Positions 1 to 5,966 of a DNA stretch of 9,214 nucleotides are shown here, one piece after another. Below the pieces are notes generated by a model that was not told where the DNA came from, did no database searches, and saw only the letters and a list, made by a program, of their open reading frames with translations. The DNA is from Clostridiales bacterium (GTDB lineage Bacteria > Bacillota > Clostridia > Christensenellales > UMGS416), in NCBI GenBank assembly GCA_012515725.1, contig JAAYXU010000049.1, forward strand, positions 1-9,214, given 5' to 3'. Within the stretch, counting starts at the first letter, position 1, and each line of letters opens with the position of its first letter. Made by a program: the position numbers and the translations under genes.

Positions 1-335
1 AACACGATGAAGTCTCTGAAAGGCCCGCGTCTGCGGAACCCGAACTGGCTGGCCTGCCAGTTTTCGCCACGGTTGTCCGGCTCATACTCTATGTCGTAGC
101 GGGCCATCTCCGGATAGACCCGGAACAGATTGCTGCATATCCGGTCGCACATGCACTGGATTATCTCGTGAGTGGGCGCGAAACAGCCATGCATATCCAT
201 TTCGTCGCAGGCCATCAGGATATGGGGCTGGATTTTATAGTATATCTCCGGATACATGGGCGCAGTCGCGCCGCGCATCATTTCCGGGCTTAAGCACGGA
301 TGACTCCCCATCGCCGGCTCCATGTTGTAACTCAA
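1..335 (-). CDS. Small Met/Cys-rich protein of unknown function, C-terminus cut by window edge
   Basis: 111 codons are visible and the 3' end lies outside the window. I do not know a function. The visible part has 11 Met and 6 Cys (residues 14, 43, 51, 61, 63, 67), including a C-M-C-x3-C cluster at 61-67. A central helical-looking stretch contains MYPEIYYKIQPHILMACDEMD (27-47, with two short gaps in resemblance to what I recall). It ends in a basic patch RRRGPFRDF (101-109). There is no signal peptide or membrane segment. From memory, small clostridial hypothetical proteins share the YPEIY...QP...ACD.MD pattern and a terminal RRR..LRD segment, but I could not check this. The start is taken as TTG at 335 because a strong Shine-Dalgarno ends 6 bases before it; the ATG at 323 would be 18 bases away. 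It has its own promoter and is not part of the prsA transcript, which terminates before it. Confidence 0.6.
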   Translation of the reverse strand, partial: MSYNMEPAMGSHPCLSPEMMRGATAPMYPEIYYKIQPHILMACDEMDMHGCFAPTHEIIQCMCDRICSNLFRVYPEMARYDIEYEPDNRGENWQASQFGFRRRGPFRDFIV

Positions 336-341
336 AGAATT

Positions 342-349
342 CCCTCCTT
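342..349 (-). promoter_or_regulatory. Shine-Dalgarno deciding a TTG start
   Basis: AAGGAGGG on the minus strand is a near-perfect ribosome binding site. It is 6 bases from TTG (335-333) but 18 bases from the first in-frame ATG (323-321), so the TTG is the better start for the left-edge gene. Confidence 0.6.
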
Positions 350-377
350 CCATACGATCGTGAAACCGTTCCGATCC

Positions 378-406
378 ATTATATGAATCCGGCGGTTTTT
401 GTGTTT
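378..406 (-). promoter_or_regulatory. Probable sigma-A promoter of the left-edge gene
   Basis: A perfect -10 TATAAT lies at 383-378 on the minus strand. The -35 position at a 17-base spacing reads AAACAC and is poor. The predicted start is near 371, giving a leader of about 36 bases that contains the strong Shine-Dalgarno. The weak -35 suggests modest strength or need for an activator. Confidence 0.45.
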
Positions 407-470
407 TACCTCTAATACACCCGTATGAGAAAGGGGATCATACCATATGCTGTCCCGAGGGACGTAAATG

Positions 471-498
471 AAAAAGGGAGAAGCCGCAGCCTCTCCCC
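471..498 (-). terminator. Intrinsic terminator of the PrsA-like gene
   Basis: Read on the minus strand, GGGAGAGGC (497-489) pairs with GCTTCTCCC (484-476) across a TGCG loop, a 9-base stem with one G-U pair. TTTTT follows directly (475-471). It lies 15 bases after the stop of the lipoprotein gene. It separates that gene from the promoter of the left-edge gene. Confidence 0.85.
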
Positions 499-512
499 TA
501 CGCCAGTCCGGA

Positions 513-1727
513 TCATCCGATCCGTTTGGGATACGTCTTTATCTCACGCGCGGTCTTCCACTGCTCGAGCGCGTCGTTCCACAGCTTTGCCTTGTTCTCG
601 TTTATAACTTCCTCACGAAGCTGCTCACGTACATCCTCGAACGGAACCGCGCCGCCCTCCAGAGAATCGGCGTAGCGCAGTATATGGTATCCGTGATCAG
701 TCGCGATGAGACCGGAGATATCGCCCTGCTTTCCAAGCTCCATCGCGCCCTGCGTAAACTCCGGCACGTAACTTGTCACATTGGCGCTCACCGGATAGCC
801 GTCCGGGTGCGCCTCCATACCCGGGTCCTCGTTGTACTCCTCGATCATATCGTCGAAGTCCGCGCCTCCCTCAAGCTTTGAGAGCGCCTCCTCGGCTTTA
901 TCTTTTATGCCTTCCAGCGCTTCCTCGCGCTTGGCGTCCGCTCCCTCGTCGTCCCCCTGACTGCGCAGCGCGCCTATCTCGCTACGCGCATCAGCGGGAA
1001 GCATGATGAGTATCTGCTGAATAAGGCGAATCCCGCCTTTGGGCACATAGTACGCAGATTTTCCGCCGAGCACCGCCTCGACATACGCGTCCGCGTCCAC
1101 CTCGTAGCTGGTTCGGTCGGCGGTAATGTTCTCGTTGTATCTGGCATCCAGCGCGGATTCCTCGGCGGTCGCGTCCTTTGTAACCTCCTCGTAAAGCGCG
1201 GAGATCGCCTTCGAGTTCTCCAGCGTCGAGCGGATGTACTCGTCGGTATAGCCGCTCTCCTCAATGTAGGTGTTAAGCTCAGCGTCAATGAGCGCGGACT
1301 TCTGCTCGTCGGACAGGCCTTCCTCAAAAGTCATGCTCTGTTCGATGCTTTCGCGAAGCGACTCCAGTATGCTGGCCAGTTCTTCCTCTATCTCGGCCTT
1401 CTGTTCGTCGGAGAGATCGAAGTAACCCCTTTTACGGGCTTCCTGCTCCATGACCTCATCCTCGACCATGCTGTCCAGCAGGTATTCCTTGAGATATCTT
1501 ACCGTCTCGGCCACGGAGGAGTCCCGCTCGTTCTGATCGGTAATACCGTATTGCAGCCGCATCTGGTTCCATGCCGACAGGAACTCGCCCTTTGTTATCG
1601 CTTTGCCGTCGACCTGCGCGACCACGACATTGGCGTCCCGTTCCTCGTTAATCTGTATGAGAGAGCATCCTCCCGCGATCATCACAGCGCTCATTAGCAA
1701 CGCGATGACCGCCAGTTTCCTTTTCAA
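513..1727 (-). CDS. prsA: PrsA/SurA-like foldase lipoprotein with a parvulin (PpiC) domain
   Basis: About 404 residues from the TTG start. This is an extracytoplasmic peptidyl-prolyl isomerase/chaperone thought to help secreted proteins fold on the outer face of the membrane. The N-terminus is a lipoprotein signal peptide: MKRK, a hydrophobic run LAVIALLMSAVMIA, then GGC with Cys21 as the lipidated residue. A SurA_N-like chaperone segment follows from about 33 (VVVAQVDGKAITKGEF), then a charged helical region to about 190. The parvulin domain spans about 232-355 (GADFDDMIEEYNEDP; HGYHILRY). The parvulin strand-1 histidine (usual HILV) is Gln here (QQILI), while the later GYHI histidine is kept, so isomerase activity may be reduced. 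An ATG at 1736 would touch the Shine-Dalgarno, hence the TTG choice. An in-frame ATG at 1808 would put 27 unrelated residues before the signal peptide. Placement after mfd is, as far as I recall, common in clostridia. The gene symbol is by family resemblance. Confidence 0.88.
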   Translation of the reverse strand: MKRKLAVIALLMSAVMIAGGCSLIQINEERDANVVVAQVDGKAITKGEFLSAWNQMRLQYGITDQNERDSSVAETVRYLKEYLLDSMVEDEVMEQEARKRGYFDLSDEQKAEIEEELASILESLRESIEQSMTFEEGLSDEQKSALIDAELNTYIEESGYTDEYIRSTLENSKAISALYEEVTKDATAEESALDARYNENITADRTSYEVDADAYVEAVLGGKSAYYVPKGGIRLIQQILIMLPADARSEIGALRSQGDDEGADAKREEALEGIKDKAEEALSKLEGGADFDDMIEEYNEDPGMEAHPDGYPVSANVTSYVPEFTQGAMELGKQGDISGLIATDHGYHILRYADSLEGGAVPFEDVREQLREEVINENKAKLWNDALEQWKTAREIKTYPKRIG

Positions 1728-1736
1728 TCGTATCAT

Positions 1737-1744
1737 CCCTTCCC
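1737..1744 (-). promoter_or_regulatory. Shine-Dalgarno favouring the TTG start of the PrsA-like gene
   Basis: GGGAAGGG (1744-1737) directly abuts the ATG at 1736-1734, too close for initiation there. It is 9 bases from the TTG at 1727-1725, which also gives a clean lipoprotein signal peptide beginning MKRK. The ATG at 1736 would only add three residues, so the protein is little changed either way. Confidence 0.5.
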
Positions 1745-1766
1745 GTTTGTTTGGAAATCCACCGCA

Positions 1767-1795
1767 ATTATACGGGATACCGGCCGCGAATGCAA
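1767..1795 (-). promoter_or_regulatory. Sigma-A promoter of the PrsA-like gene
   Basis: On the minus strand, -35 TTGCAT (1795-1790), a 17-base spacer and a perfect -10 TATAAT (1772-1767). The predicted start is near 1760, about 15 bases before the Shine-Dalgarno. The gene can therefore be transcribed apart from mfd, whose stop is only 17 bases upstream of the -35. The -35 lies in one arm of an inverted repeat. Confidence 0.65.
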
Positions 1796-1808
1796 AATGT
1801 TTTTGCAT
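1790..1808. repeat. 8+8 inverted repeat over the prsA -35
   Basis: ATGCAAAA (1790-1797), a TGT spacer and TTTTGCAT (1801-1808) form a perfect 8-base dyad. It begins 3 bases after the mfd stop codon and covers the -35 hexamer of the next promoter. It could be an operator, or a weak AT-rich hairpin at the end of the mfd mRNA. No T-run follows it, so it is not a standard terminator. Confidence 0.5.
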
Positions 1809-1811
1809 ATA

Positions 1812-4800
1812 TTACACGGCGGGCTCGCTCCCGGGTCTTTTTACGCAATCCGCCATCGCGGTAAGCAGCGCCCCCACCGCGGCCATAGGATCGGCCTCGT
1901 CGCGCGTAAGGCGCAGCCGCACCGAGGGGCGATCGCCCGCGGATAGCACCGCTCGTCCATTCCATCGGGACAGTGTCGCGATGAGCGCCGCGGGCTCGAT
2001 ACCCGCGCCGTCGGTCAGTCGCAGCCGCCACTCGGCTCCCGTCTGCCGCACCTGATCCACGCCCGCGCGGGCCGCCCTGTGCCGAAGCAGCGCCACATCC
2101 ATGAGCCGCATCACGCATTCGGGGGGCTCTCCGAACCGGTCGATCATCTCGTCGACGATATCTCCGCGCGCCTCTTCGCTGTCCACCGCGGCCATTCGGC
2201 GGTATATTTCCAGCCGGTCGCCCGAGCTGGGGATATAGTCCTCCGGAATATAGGCGTCCACACGCACGTCGAGCGTCGGATCGATCTCCCGCGGGGCCTC
2301 GTATCCGCGCAGAGAGCGCACCGTTTCCTCTATGAGCTTGCAGTAAAGCCCATACCCCACCGCCGCCATGTGCCCATGCTGCTGCGCTCCCAGCAGATTT
2401 CCCGCGCCGCGTATCTCCATGTCTCTGAGCGCTATGCGAAAACCGCTGCCAAACTCGGTAAACTCACGGATCGTGGAGAGACGCTTCTCGGCGACCTCGG
2501 ATATGACCTTATCGCGCCGCCAGGTAAGATACGCGTATGCCAGCCGGTTGGAGCGGCCCACCCGCCCGCGGAGCTGGTAGAGTTGGCTCAGTCCAAAGTG
2601 ATCCGCGTCGTATACGATGAGCGTATTGACCCGCGGTATGTCGAGACCGTTCTCTATGATCGTCGTACACAGCAGGAGGTCTGTTTCCCCCTCCAGAAAG
2701 CCCATCATCACCTTCTCGAGCTGGTGCTCGCGCATCTGGCCATGCCCCACCGCGATACGTGCCTCGGGAACAAGCTGCGACAGCTGCGCGGCCATCGCCT
2801 CGATCGTCTCCACCCGATTGTACACGAAGTAGACCTGGCCACCCCGGCCCAGCTCGCGCAGTATCGCGTCGCGGATGAGCGACTCGTCGTACTCGATGAC
2901 GATAGTCTGCACCGGATGGCGCTCCTCGGGCGGCGTATCGATGACCGATATGTCACGGATGCCCACCATCGACATGTGGAGCGTCCTGGGAATGGGCGTC
3001 GCGGTAAGCGTGAGCACGTCGATGGATTCCTTGAGCGTCTTTATACGCTCCTTATGGGCGACCCCGAAGCGCTGCTCCTCGTCGACCACCAGTAGGCCCA
3101 GATCCTTGAAGCGCACGTCCTCCGAGAGAAGACGGTGGGTTCCAACCGCCACGTCCACCGCGCCCGAGCGCAGGCGCTCGAGCTGCTGCGCGACTTCGGC
3201 GGGCGACTGAAATCGAGTCAGCAGCGCCGCCTCCACGCCGAAATGCTCGAACCGCTTAGTCAACGTGCCGTAGTGCTGGCTCGCGAGTATCGTCGTTGGC
3301 GCCATCAGCGCGGCCTGCTTTCCGTCCATTACGGCCTTGAATATCGCGCGAAGCGCGACCTCGGTCTTGCCATAACCCACATCGCCGCACAGCAATCGGT
3401 CCATGGTCCGGGGGCTTTCCATATCGGCCTTAATCTCCTCGATCGCCGAGAGCTGATCGGGCGTTTCCTCCCAGGGAAACTCCTCCTCGAACTGACGCTG
3501 CCACTCGGTATCCGGGCCGAACGCGTGACCGGAAGACATCTGCCGCCGGGCGTACAGGCGCATGAGATCCTCGGCGATATCAGCGATACTGCGGCGCACC
3601 CGGGCCTTCGCGCTGGCCCATTCCCGGCCTCCCAGCCGCGAGAGGCGCGGCTGGCTGTCCTCCTTGCCGATGTATTTCTGAACCCGGTCCATCTGCTCGG
3701 TGGGCACATAGAGCACGTCGTCGTCCCGGTAATATATCTTCAGATAGTCGCGGGTCGCGCCGTCGGCGGTCAGTTTGACGACATCCTCGAATCGGCCCAC
3801 TCCGTGGGCTTCGTGTACCACCATATCGCCCGGCGACAGATCGCTCAAAAAGTCCGCGCTACTGCGCCGTCGCCGGGGCCGCGTCTGACGTCTGGCTGCG
3901 CCGAAGAGCTCGCGCTCGCCCACTATGCACAGGCTGAGCTCTGCGCTCTCAAAGCCCTGCCCGAAGGCCGCGGGCACGACCGCCACGTCGCCCGGCTCAA
4001 GCGCCCGGTCATACTCGAGCCTTATCGCGGAGATGCCGTAATCGGTCAGGGTTTCCATCATACGGATCGCGCGGCGCTCTCCTCCCGCCATGAGCGCTAC
4101 GCGCAGCCCTTCCTTTCGCCAGCGCGCGACGTCTGCGCGCAGCAGCTCAAACTGTCCGCGGTATACGCTGACCGCCCGGCCGGGGAACCGCAGCACCGAG
4201 CGCGGCGTGATGTCGGCTTCGCGCCGGACCTGCTGCAGCGCGATGAGCGTCTTTTTCTCCCAGCCATGGAGCAGATCCGGAAACAATGCAGGAAGCTGCG
4301 CCTGGAACGCGAGCGCGCGCCCGTTTTCTCTTTGCTGCGCGTATACCGCGCCAAACTCGCTCATCAGGCTCTCGTACCGCTCAATGCAGCGGCTTGTTTC
4401 ATCGGCCACGATAACCGGATTGGCCAGATAGTCCGCAAGCGAGCAGGTCTCCTTATAGAAGCAGGGCAGCAGATCCTCGGTCCCCTCGGCGCGCTTCCCG
4501 GTCGCGAGATTCTCGATTATCTGCCCGACCCAATGCCGAAGCCTTTGGGCCGGGTCCTCCGCTCGCGCTACGCCAAACCCGGATACGTGCTGCTCCCCGG
4601 ACGGACGCTGCAAATGCCGCAGCGTCTCCGCAAGCTCCCGCCGTAGCCTGGCGACCCCCCGCTCCAGCGAAGACGCGTCGAGCGGCGACTCTGTGGCGGG
4701 CCACAGCGTGATTTGGGACACCGGATCCGATGAGCGCTGCGTATCGGCGTCGAAACGACGAATACTGTCGATCTCGTCCCCGAAGAACTCGACGCGCACC

Positions 4801-5375
4801 GCGTCCTCGTCGGTCACCGGGTACACGTCGACGATACCTCCGCGCACCGCGAACTGGCCCGGGCCCTCGACGCGATCCTCCCGGACGTAGCCCGACCAGG
4901 AAAGCCGACTGACGAGCCCCTCCAGCGACTCCTGCTGCCCGACCTCGAGCGTCACGCATGACGCGCGGAATACATCCGCTGGCGGCAGCGGCGGCAGTAG
5001 CGCATCGACCGAAGCGACCGTTACCGCGGCTTCGCCCATCATCGCCGCGCCCAGCGTGGCGATGCGCCGCCCGACGAGATCGCGGCTGGCGGCCGACGCC
5101 TGACTGAGCGTCAGCGGCCGGGACGCGAACACGCGGACCGGCAGCCCGCTGATGAGCGCCGTATCCTCCGCCAGACGCGCGGCCTGCACGTCGCCCGACA
5201 CGACGACCAGCACCGGGCGGCCCAGATGCGCGTGCAGCGCCCACAGGAAAAGCCCCTTAAGCCCGTCGGGCATTTCCAGCACCGCCACGGGCAGCCTTCC
5301 CGCCGCCAGATCCCGCTCCAGCCTCTGCCATGCTCCGCTCACGCGCAGCGGCGTAAGCAGCGCCCTGTCAAACAT
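1812..5375 (-). CDS. mfd: Transcription-repair coupling factor Mfd
   Basis: 1187 residues, a full-length member of the family (usually about 1150-1180). Mfd is a cytoplasmic SF2 DNA translocase that pushes stalled RNA polymerase off damaged DNA and recruits UvrA for nucleotide excision repair. Order of parts: UvrB-like N-terminal modules (FAVRGGIVDVYP near 180); RNA polymerase interaction domain at about 510-570 (SPGDMVVHEAHGVGRF, YLKIYYRDDDVLYVPTEQ); translocase with Walker A GDVGYGKT (664-671), Walker B DEEQ (765-768), TATPIPRTL, TTIIENGLDIPRV and motif VI QLRGRVGR (934-941); and the C-terminal TRCF domain from about 1030. All motor motifs are intact. The start is ATG at 5375, 6 bases after AGGAGG; the ATG at 5381 abuts that site. 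The gene has its own promoter, divergent from tusA, and is followed by a prsA-like gene. Confidence 0.97.
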   Translation of the reverse strand: MFDRALLTPLRVSGAWQRLERDLAAGRLPVAVLEMPDGLKGLFLWALHAHLGRPVLVVVSGDVQAARLAEDTALISGLPVRVFASRPLTLSQASAASRDLVGRRIATLGAAMMGEAAVTVASVDALLPPLPPADVFRASCVTLEVGQQESLEGLVSRLSWSGYVREDRVEGPGQFAVRGGIVDVYPVTDEDAVRVEFFGDEIDSIRRFDADTQRSSDPVSQITLWPATESPLDASSLERGVARLRRELAETLRHLQRPSGEQHVSGFGVARAEDPAQRLRHWVGQIIENLATGKRAEGTEDLLPCFYKETCSLADYLANPVIVADETSRCIERYESLMSEFGAVYAQQRENGRALAFQAQLPALFPDLLHGWEKKTLIALQQVRREADITPRSVLRFPGRAVSVYRGQFELLRADVARWRKEGLRVALMAGGERRAIRMMETLTDYGISAIRLEYDRALEPGDVAVVPAAFGQGFESAELSLCIVGERELFGAARRQTRPRRRRSSADFLSDLSPGDMVVHEAHGVGRFEDVVKLTADGATRDYLKIYYRDDDVLYVPTEQMDRVQKYIGKEDSQPRLSRLGGREWASAKARVRRSIADIAEDLMRLYARRQMSSGHAFGPDTEWQRQFEEEFPWEETPDQLSAIEEIKADMESPRTMDRLLCGDVGYGKTEVALRAIFKAVMDGKQAALMAPTTILASQHYGTLTKRFEHFGVEAALLTRFQSPAEVAQQLERLRSGAVDVAVGTHRLLSEDVRFKDLGLLVVDEEQRFGVAHKERIKTLKESIDVLTLTATPIPRTLHMSMVGIRDISVIDTPPEERHPVQTIVIEYDESLIRDAILRELGRGGQVYFVYNRVETIEAMAAQLSQLVPEARIAVGHGQMREHQLEKVMMGFLEGETDLLLCTTIIENGLDIPRVNTLIVYDADHFGLSQLYQLRGRVGRSNRLAYAYLTWRRDKVISEVAEKRLSTIREFTEFGSGFRIALRDMEIRGAGNLLGAQQHGHMAAVGYGLYCKLIEETVRSLRGYEAPREIDPTLDVRVDAYIPEDYIPSSGDRLEIYRRMAAVDSEEARGDIVDEMIDRFGEPPECVMRLMDVALLRHRAARAGVDQVRQTGAEWRLRLTDGAGIEPAALIATLSRWNGRAVLSAGDRPSVRLRLTRDEADPMAAVGALLTAMADCVKRPGSEPAV

Positions 5376-5381
5376 CGCCAT

Positions 5382-5387
5382 CCTCCT
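5382..5387 (-). promoter_or_regulatory. Shine-Dalgarno setting the mfd start
   Basis: AGGAGG (5387-5382) touches the first ATG (5381) but is 6 bases from the second (5375). The second is therefore the likely start, and the protein begins MFDRALLTPL. Confidence 0.75.
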
Positions 5388-5405
5388 AACTAAAAACGCC
5401 GAACG

Positions 5406-5429
5406 GCCGGGAAGGCAAAGCCCCCCGGC
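5406..5429 (-). other. Hairpin in the mfd mRNA leader
   Basis: In the predicted mfd leader, GCCGGG (5429-5424) can pair with CCCGGC (5411-5406), a 6-base GC-rich stem with a 12-base loop. Just after it, GCCGTTCGGC (5407-5398) is followed by G and TTTTT (5396-5392), a terminator-like arrangement whose real stem is only about 3 pairs. The two structures share bases 5406-5407, so they could compete. A regulatory role is speculative. Confidence 0.35.
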
Positions 5430-5440
5430 TCACGGACTCC

Positions 5441-5469
5441 ATTGTACCAGTTTTACCGGTTTCGGACAA
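5441..5469 (-). promoter_or_regulatory. Sigma-A promoter of mfd
   Basis: Minus strand: -35 TTGTCC (5469-5464), 17-base spacer, -10 TACAAT (5446-5441) preceded by TGG, an extended -10. The predicted start near 5434 gives a leader of about 59 bases. It is divergent from the tusA promoter, with about 140 bases between the two predicted starts. Confidence 0.65.
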
Positions 5470-5473
5470 GGGG

Positions 5474-5513
5474 AAACATGCGCTCAGAGGGAATCAAAAC
5501 ATGCGCTCAGAGG
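5474..5513. repeat. Two 17-base direct repeats between divergent promoters
   Basis: AAACATGCGCTCAGAGG occurs identically at 5474-5490 and 5497-5513, a 23-base period. The pair lies at about -40 to -79 from the predicted mfd start and about -59 to -98 from the predicted tusA start. I see no third copy in the window. The placement fits a regulator binding-site pair, but no regulator gene is present here. Confidence 0.7.
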
Positions 5514-5528
5514 AAATAGTGCTGTTGC

Positions 5529-5565
5529 TGTTAAATAACATCCGGTCCCCGCAGTATGCTATAAT
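5529..5565 (+). promoter_or_regulatory. Promoter of the tusA-like gene, with a small dyad at the -35 position
   Basis: Extended -10 TGCTATAAT, with the TATAAT at 5560-5565, is strong. The -35 position (about 5537-5542, AACATC) is poor, as is usual for extended -10 promoters. A short dyad TGTTA-AA-TAACA (5529-5540) overlaps the -35 position and could be an operator. The predicted start is near 5572, about 11 bases before the Shine-Dalgarno. Confidence 0.6.
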
Positions 5566-5600
5566 AGCAGAAGGGAAAAACCGAGGAGGAACCTATACGC

Positions 5601-5894
5601 ATGGCGGCAACCAACCACCCAGATATTAGCGGCGCGCAGTCCGAACCCATCCGCATCGACGGACTGGGCGAGATCTGTCCTGTTCCACTCCTCAGGCTGA
5701 AGCGGTATCGCTCGGCGATACGCGCAGGCAGAACCGCTATACTCACCACCGACCATAGCTGCACCGTCGTATCGGTGGAGGAGTATTGCGCCGCTAACGG
5801 CATGCGCTGCGCGGTCGAGGAAGCGATTCCCGGCGTCTGGGAAATAACGGTCCGCGCCATCGGCGTAAACGCGGAAGCGGAAAAGGAGGACTGA
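5601..5894 (+). CDS. TusA/SirA-family sulfur-carrier protein
   Basis: 97 residues, a small cytoplasmic protein of the TusA (SirA/YedF/YeeD) family. TusA proteins carry persulfide sulfur on the cysteine of a CPxP motif and pass it to acceptors; in Escherichia coli this serves tRNA 2-thiolation. The motif is present as CPVP (Cys26-Pro29) in IDGLGEICPVPLLRLK. The usual second half follows: an AILTTDHSCT strand with Cys54, an EEYCAANG helix, and a final GVWEITV strand. About 17 extra residues precede the fold. The start ATG is 11 bases after GAGGAGG, a rather long spacing, but no better start is visible. No YeeE/YedE transporter, cysteine desulfurase or thiolation gene is nearby, so the acceptor is unknown. 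It is the only intact plus-strand gene, and its downstream partner appears to be decayed. Family assignment is firm; cellular role is inference. Confidence 0.88.
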   Translation: MAATNHPDISGAQSEPIRIDGLGEICPVPLLRLKRYRSAIRAGRTAILTTDHSCTVVSVEEYCAANGMRCAVEEAIPGVWEITVRAIGVNAEAEKED

Positions 5895-5897
5895 TCC

Positions 5898-5966
5898 ATA
5901 AAAAAATCGCGGCCATCCACACCAGCTTCGTGTCAATCGGGGACCTGAAATCTAACTTGGCGCTCA
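5898..5966 (+). pseudogene. 5' remnant of an Asp/Glu-racemase-like gene
   Basis: After tusA, an AAAAGGAGG Shine-Dalgarno (5881-5889, inside the tusA end) precedes AT followed by seven A and TC. In the frame of 5900-5959 this reads KKIAAIHTSFVSIGDLKSNL, which resembles the first strand and following helix of Asp/Glu/hydantoin racemase family proteins (M-K-K-I-A-x-I-H-T...). A normal gene would read ATG then seven A; here the G seems missing, so no start codon remains. The frame stays open to a TGA at 6002-6004, but from 5967 it is antisense to the prfA end, so the rest of the gene is gone. Resemblance is from memory. It could also be chance, or a leader with no coding role. Confidence 0.45.

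Noticed and set aside
452..463. GTCCC-GA-GGGAC inverted repeat
   Set aside because: The 2-base loop cannot form an RNA hairpin, and it lies between a terminator and a promoter with no clear target.
2079..3095. 338-codon plus-strand open frame opposite mfd
   Set aside because: It is a shadow of the mfd translocase region, with no family motif or start signal.
3135..4646. 503-codon plus-strand open frame opposite mfd
   Set aside because: It is fully antisense to conserved mfd motifs, its composition is Arg/His/Pro-rich, and it has no ribosome binding site. Long antisense frames are expected in GC-rich DNA.
4453..5244. 263-codon minus-strand frame within mfd
   Set aside because: It is an out-of-frame Gly/Ala/Arg-rich translation of the same bases that encode the Mfd N-terminus.
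5474..5513. Start of a CRISPR array
   Set aside because: There are only two copies, a 17-base repeat with a 6-base spacer, far from CRISPR geometry, and no cas genes.
5531..5920. Minus-strand open frames opposite tusA
   Set aside because: They are antisense to a recognised CPxP protein that has a promoter and ribosome binding site. These frames have none.
5895..5966. prfA terminator using the T-run at 5906-5900 (minus strand)
   Set aside because: The only nearby stem is 4 pairs (ACAC/GTGT) and lies too far from the T-run. The run is better explained as the Lys codons of the gene remnant on the plus strand.
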